From DASSHC01 sp035693105 (lineage in GTDB: Bacteria; Chloroflexota; Chloroflexia; Thermomicrobiales; Thermomicrobiaceae), in NCBI GenBank assembly GCA_035693105.1, contig DASSHC010000467.1, forward strand, positions 1 through 64,000: 64,000 nt of DNA. Direction: 5' to 3'. Shown piece by piece: positions 60,872 through 64,000 of the stretch (the first letter of the stretch is position 1; the number at the start of each line of letters is the position of its first letter). Under the pieces are notes generated by a model, which was given only the letters and a program-made list of their open reading frames with translations, had not been told where the DNA came from and did no database searches. Position numbers and translations under genes: made by a program.

Positions 60872-61654
60872 CTAAGTATACGAGACGTGCCAGAGCGCGA
60901 GCCCCTCCGGCGGCGCCGGCGCCGCGCCCAGCCTCCGGTCGCGCCCGCGCAGCAGTTCCGCCATCCACGCCACCTGCCGCTCGCCGCGCCCGATCTGCAC
61001 CAGGTCGCCGACGATGTTGCGCACCATCTGCGGCAGATAGCCGCTCGCGACGATGCGAAACTCCAACAGCCGTGCGCCCTCTCCCGGCTCGATCGACTGC
61101 TGCAGCACAACCCAGCGTGCCGAGTTGACGCGCCGCGTGGTGTCGATCTCGGCCCAGGGCACGCCCGCGCCGCCTCCGGCCACCGCCGCGAAGTCCTGCT
61201 CGCCCGGCAGCGCTTCGGCGGCGCGCCCCATCGCCTCCAGATCAAGCGCGCGGCGCTGGTGCCAGACCAGTCGCCGCAGGAGCAGCGGCGGCGTCCCACC
61301 GGACCACACGCGGTAGCGATACTCCCGCGCGACCGCGTCGAAGCGAGCGTGGAAGCTCGCCGGGGCGAGCGCGACGCGGTAGATCGCCACGTCGGGCGGG
61401 GTCAGCGCCCGCAGCCCCGCCAGCAGCGCCGCGGCCGGCCGTTCCCAGCGCAGGGTCCCGCTCGCCACCTGACCCACCGCGTGCACACCGCGATCGGTGC
61501 GCCCCGCCAGGGCAAGCCGCGCCGGCTCCCCGGTCAGCCGCGCCAGCGCCTCTTCCAGCACCCCCTGAACGGTCCGCACACCCGGCTGTACCTGCGAGCC
61601 GGCGAAGTCGGTGCCGTCGTAGCCCAGATCAATGCGAAAGACGCGGCGCTCCAT
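60872..61654 (-). CDS. truA: tRNA pseudouridine(38-40) synthase
   Basis: 260 residues. FRIDLGYDGTDFAGSQVQ at the N-terminus, the catalytic Asp in LAGRTDRGVHAVGQV, FHARFDAVAREYRYRV, and FRIVASGYLPQMVRNIVGDLV are diagnostic. It modifies U38-U40 in the anticodon arm. It lies 22 bp after rplQ in the ribosomal operon, a common place for it. Confidence 0.97.
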   Translation of the reverse strand: MERRVFRIDLGYDGTDFAGSQVQPGVRTVQGVLEEALARLTGEPARLALAGRTDRGVHAVGQVASGTLRWERPAAALLAGLRALTPPDVAIYRVALAPASFHARFDAVAREYRYRVWSGGTPPLLLRRLVWHQRRALDLEAMGRAAEALPGEQDFAAVAGGGAGVPWAEIDTTRRVNSARWVVLQQSIEPGEGARLLEFRIVASGYLPQMVRNIVGDLVQIGRGERQVAWMAELLRGRDRRLGAAPAPPEGLALWHVSYT

Positions 61655-61676
61655 GGCCGCGTCTCTCCCAACGCCG

Positions 61677-62030
61677 TTAGGCGATGAACTCGATCATCGC
61701 CATGGGCGCGGCATCGCCCCGGCGCGGGCCGAGCTTGTAGATCCGGGTATAGCCGCCGGGATGCCCCTCGAAGCGCGGGGCGATCACGTCGAACAGCTTG
61801 GCCGCGGCGCGCTCGTCCGCCAGGCGCGCCATCACCAGATTGCGGTGATGCAGGTCGTCGGTGCGCGCCAGCGTGATCAGCTTCTCCACCACCGGCCGAA
61901 TCGTCTTGGCCTTGGCCTCGGTCGTCGTGATCCGGTCGTGCAGGATCAACGACACGGCCAGGTTGCGCCGGAGCGCCTTGCGCTGGTTGGTATTCCGCCC
62001 GAACTTCCGTCCGGCTACGCGGTGCCTCAT
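61677..62030 (-). CDS. rplQ: 50S ribosomal protein L17
   Basis: 117 residues. [25 protein letters not shown] and the C-terminal [24 protein letters not shown] are typical. Its ATG overlaps the rpoA stop by 4 bp, a conserved coupling. Confidence 0.98.
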   Translation of the reverse strand: MRHRVAGRKFGRNTNQRKALRRNLAVSLILHDRITTTEAKAKTIRPVVEKLITLARTDDLHHRNLVMARLADERAAAKLFDVIAPRFEGHPGGYTRIYKLGPRRGDAAPMAMIEFIA

Positions 62031-63046
62031 TCCTCCTGCTCCTCCTCGTCGTCAGCACCCTCAGCCATGCCGTCCTCGAGGGCGTCGTTGTCCTCCAGAC
62101 CCTCGACACCGAGGCCGGTCGGAACCTCCAGCGTGTAGCCGTGCTCCGCAAGCTTGTCCTTCAGTTCTTGCAGCGAGCGCGGTCCGAAGTTTCGAATCGA
62201 GAGGAGCTGGTCCGGATCCATGTCCAGCACCTGCCCGACACGCTCGATGTGCCGGCTACGCAGCGCGTTGAGCACCCGGGGCGACAGGCCCAACTCGGAG
62301 AGCGGCTTGTTGTCCGCCTCGGTCATCGGCCGCGCGGCCTCTTCGGTCGCCTCGGCCGGCTGGCGGTTGAAGTCGGCGATCAAGCGCCCGTGATCGACCA
62401 GGATCTGCGCCGCGGTGCTGAGCGCCTCGCCCGGATCGACCGTGCCGTCGGTGACGATTTCCAGGATCAGCCGGTCGAAGTCGGTCATCTGGCCGACGCG
62501 TGTGTGCTCGACGACGTAGTTGACTTTCTCAATCGGCGTGAAGATCGCGTCGACCGGGATCTCGCCGATCGAGAAAATCTCCTGCGCCTCCGCCGGCTGG
62601 TAGCCGCGCCCGCGCATGACCACCAAATCCATCTCCAACCGCGCGCGCTCGTTGTCGAGCGTCGCGACGATCTGGTCCGGATTGACCACCTCGACCTCGG
62701 CCGGCCAATCGATATCGCCGGCCCGCACCGGGCCCTCCCCGCGAGCGTAGAGGCTCGCGCGCGCTTCCCGGAAGCTGTCGAGTTGAGTCTGCAGGCGAAT
62801 CTGCTTCAGATTGAGGACGATCTCCGTCACATCCTCGCGCACGCCCTCGATGGTCGAGAATTCATGCCAAACGTCGGTGATGCGCACGCGCACGATGGCA
62901 GCGCCGGTCAACGACCGCAGCAGAATGCGCCGCAGCGCGTTCCCCAGCGTGATACCGTAGCCCGGCTCCAGCGGCTCGATCTCAAACCGCCCATAGTTCT
63001 CGCCGGTGTGCGTCTGCTGCACACGCGGCTGAGCAATCTCCAACAC
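62027..63046 (-). CDS. rpoA: RNA polymerase alpha subunit
   Basis: 339 residues. The N-terminal dimerisation domain starts [23 protein letters not shown] and holds the beta/beta-prime contact regions. A flexible linker follows near 235-250 ([17 protein letters not shown]). The C-terminal UP-element-binding domain has [24 protein letters not shown] and [19 protein letters not shown]. The last 20 residues are an acidic tail (DDEEEQEE), longer than in most bacteria. It lies 89 bp after rpsK; the rpsD gene usually between them is absent. Confidence 0.98.
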   Translation of the reverse strand: MLEIAQPRVQQTHTGENYGRFEIEPLEPGYGITLGNALRRILLRSLTGAAIVRVRITDVWHEFSTIEGVREDVTEIVLNLKQIRLQTQLDSFREARASLYARGEGPVRAGDIDWPAEVEVVNPDQIVATLDNERARLEMDLVVMRGRGYQPAEAQEIFSIGEIPVDAIFTPIEKVNYVVEHTRVGQMTDFDRLILEIVTDGTVDPGEALSTAAQILVDHGRLIADFNRQPAEATEEAARPMTEADNKPLSELGLSPRVLNALRSRHIERVGQVLDMDPDQLLSIRNFGPRSLQELKDKLAEHGYTLEVPTGLGVEGLEDNDALEDGMAEGADDEEEQEE

Positions 63047-63135
63047 CCGATTCCGCCTCCTTCGGCGACTCGCTGAGAGCCGCCGATGTTATCTCTTGAT
63101 GACGTATTCCCGATTGCTGGCGGAGCCTCGCGGCG

Positions 63136-63549
63136 TTAGACGCGCCGGCGCTTCGGCGGCCGGCAGCCGTTGTGCGGAACCGGGGTGACGTCCGCGATTG
63201 AGAGCACCTGGATACCGGCGGCTTGCAGCGAACGAATCGCCATCTCGCGCCCGGCGCCCGGTCCCTTAACAAAGACTTCGACCTGGCGCAGCCCGTGCTC
63301 CATCGCTTTGCGCGCGGCGTTCTCGGCCGCGACCTGCGCCGCGTAGGGCGTGCTCTTACGCGAGCCCTTGAAGCCAGAGGAACCAGCGCTCGACCAGGCG
63401 ATGACATTGCCGGCCTGATCGGTCAGGGTCACGATCGTGTTGTTGAAGGTCGACTGCACGTAGGCCCGGCCACGCGGGATGTTCTTCCGCTCACGCCGCC
63501 GTCCTCGTGCCGCTCCGCGCCGCGCCGCGCCGCGCCGTCGATCTGCCAT
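63136..63549 (-). CDS. rpsK: 30S ribosomal protein S11
   Basis: 137 residues. [30 protein letters not shown], then [14 protein letters not shown] and [18 protein letters not shown], are universal S11 features. The first 20 residues are an Arg/Ala/Gly-rich extension ([16 protein letters not shown]) coded by a tandem CCGCG-type repeat. It forms the platform of the small subunit. Confidence 0.98.
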   Translation of the reverse strand: MADRRRGAARRGAARGRRRERKNIPRGRAYVQSTFNNTIVTLTDQAGNVIAWSSAGSSGFKGSRKSTPYAAQVAAENAARKAMEHGLRQVEVFVKGPGAGREMAIRSLQAAGIQVLSIADVTPVPHNGCRPPKRRRV

Positions 63550-63648
63550 GAAGCCTGGTTCCTTTCTTGTCCGCTACGCTGAGCTGGCCCGCGAGCCGCT
63601 TGAGTCCCTTAGCGCCTAGCGCTGGCGCCGCGTCCGCGCCGGATTGTC

Positions 63649-64000
63649 CTAGCGGCCCTTCTTCCTCAGGCCGATGCCCTTCTTCGGACCTTTGCGCGTC
63701 CGGGCGTTGGTCTTGGTCTGCTGACCGCGCACCGGCAGTCCACGACGATGGCGCAGCCCGCGGTAGGAGCCGATGTCCATCAGTCGCTTGATGTTCATGT
63801 TGACCTCACGCCGCAGGTCGCCCTCGACCACCATCTCCTTCTCGATGATGTCGCGCAGCCGGGCAACCTCTTCGTCGGTCAGATCCCGCACGCGGGTCGT
63901 GCTGTTGATCCCGGTCCGCTCCAGCAGCGCACGGCTGGTGCTGGGGCCGACGCCATAGATGTAGGTCAGGCCGATCTCGACCACCTTCTCGCGCGGAAGA
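63649..64000 (-). CDS. rpsM: 30S ribosomal protein S13 (5' end outside the window)
   Basis: 117 codons are visible; the gene continues past base 64000. The window-edge codons read [18 protein letters not shown], the usual S13 N-terminal region, so the GTG at 63984 is an internal codon and not the start. Only about ten residues (the MARIAGVDI part) are missing. [38 protein letters not shown], and a short basic tail [13 protein letters not shown] complete it. Confidence 0.97.
   Translation of the reverse strand, partial: LPREKVVEIGLTYIYGVGPSTSRALLERTGINSTTRVRDLTDEEVARLRDIIEKEMVVEGDLRREVNMNIKRLMDIGSYRGLRHRRGLPVRGQQTKTNARTRKGPKKGIGLRKKGR

Noticed and set aside
63982..63984. GTG as the start of S13
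   Set aside because: Upstream codons to the window edge continue the S13 sequence (LPREK), so the GTG is internal and the gene is merely truncated by the window.

Overview
The window is GC-rich bacterial chromosome with no phage, transposase, rRNA or CRISPR. Gene order and protein types suggest a Chloroflexota bacterium, most likely of the Thermomicrobia/Sphaerobacter type. The grounds are the nusA-ylxR-infB block without rimP, a membrane-anchored YvcK beside gap-pgk-tpiA, a PspA/PspAA/PspAB/HtpX set, a DUF4012 protein, and S13-S11-alpha-L17-TruA-L13-S9 without S4. This is inference from context and not a phylogeny.

Layout. 1-1.8 kb: start of a cation exchanger and an orphan cytochrome P450. 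2.3-3.9 kb: a ribosome-hibernation-type protein with a bacterial eRF1-like protein. 4.3-6.6 kb: an orphan nuoE-nuoF pair, divergent from a DUF1992 gene across an almost symmetric promoter. 7.1-8.9 kb: bifunctional nuclease, Zn-ribbon-like protein, ECF sigma and RsrA-like anti-sigma. 9-12.2 kb: signal peptidase I, then a divergent protein kinase with a beta-propeller. 12.2-19.3 kb (minus strand): yvcK-gap-(repeats)-pgk-tpiA-secG-SBP-tatA, which combines central glycolysis with secretion. 19.4-27.8 kb (plus strand): the nusA operon (nusA-ylxR-infB-rbfA-nrnA-truB-ribF-tyrS) behind a strong promoter and a leader terminator. It is followed by tRNA-Pro, tRNA-Gly and a toxin-antitoxin pair.

29-33 kb: two MFS transporters, a SWIM zinc-finger protein and an asparaginase. 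33.2-46.4 kb: a nine-gene exopolysaccharide operon on the minus strand, running Wzz/BY-kinase, initiating sugar transferase, Gfo/Idh/MocA dehydrogenase, DegT aminotransferase, a Wzy-Wzx fusion, GT2, GT4, AsnB and GT4. 47-51.7 kb: a DUF4012 protein and the Psp membrane-stress set. 51.8-59.7 kb: metabolic and housekeeping genes (rhodanese, NAPRTase, DUF983, 4-alpha-glucanotransferase, endonuclease III, phosphatase, MBL hydrolase, P1 peptidase, TIM-barrel protein). 59.9-64 kb: the ribosomal protein/rpoA operon, cut by the window end.

The points most worth follow-up are the single-ORF Wzy-Wzx fusion, whose linker contains a repeat-like palindrome; the divergent promoter in which each -10 box sits at the other's -35 position; the nusA leader; two genes whose only credible start is CTG behind a strong Shine-Dalgarno; an orphan NuoF with a changed NADH-site motif; and dispersed inverted repeats confined to gaps between transcription units.
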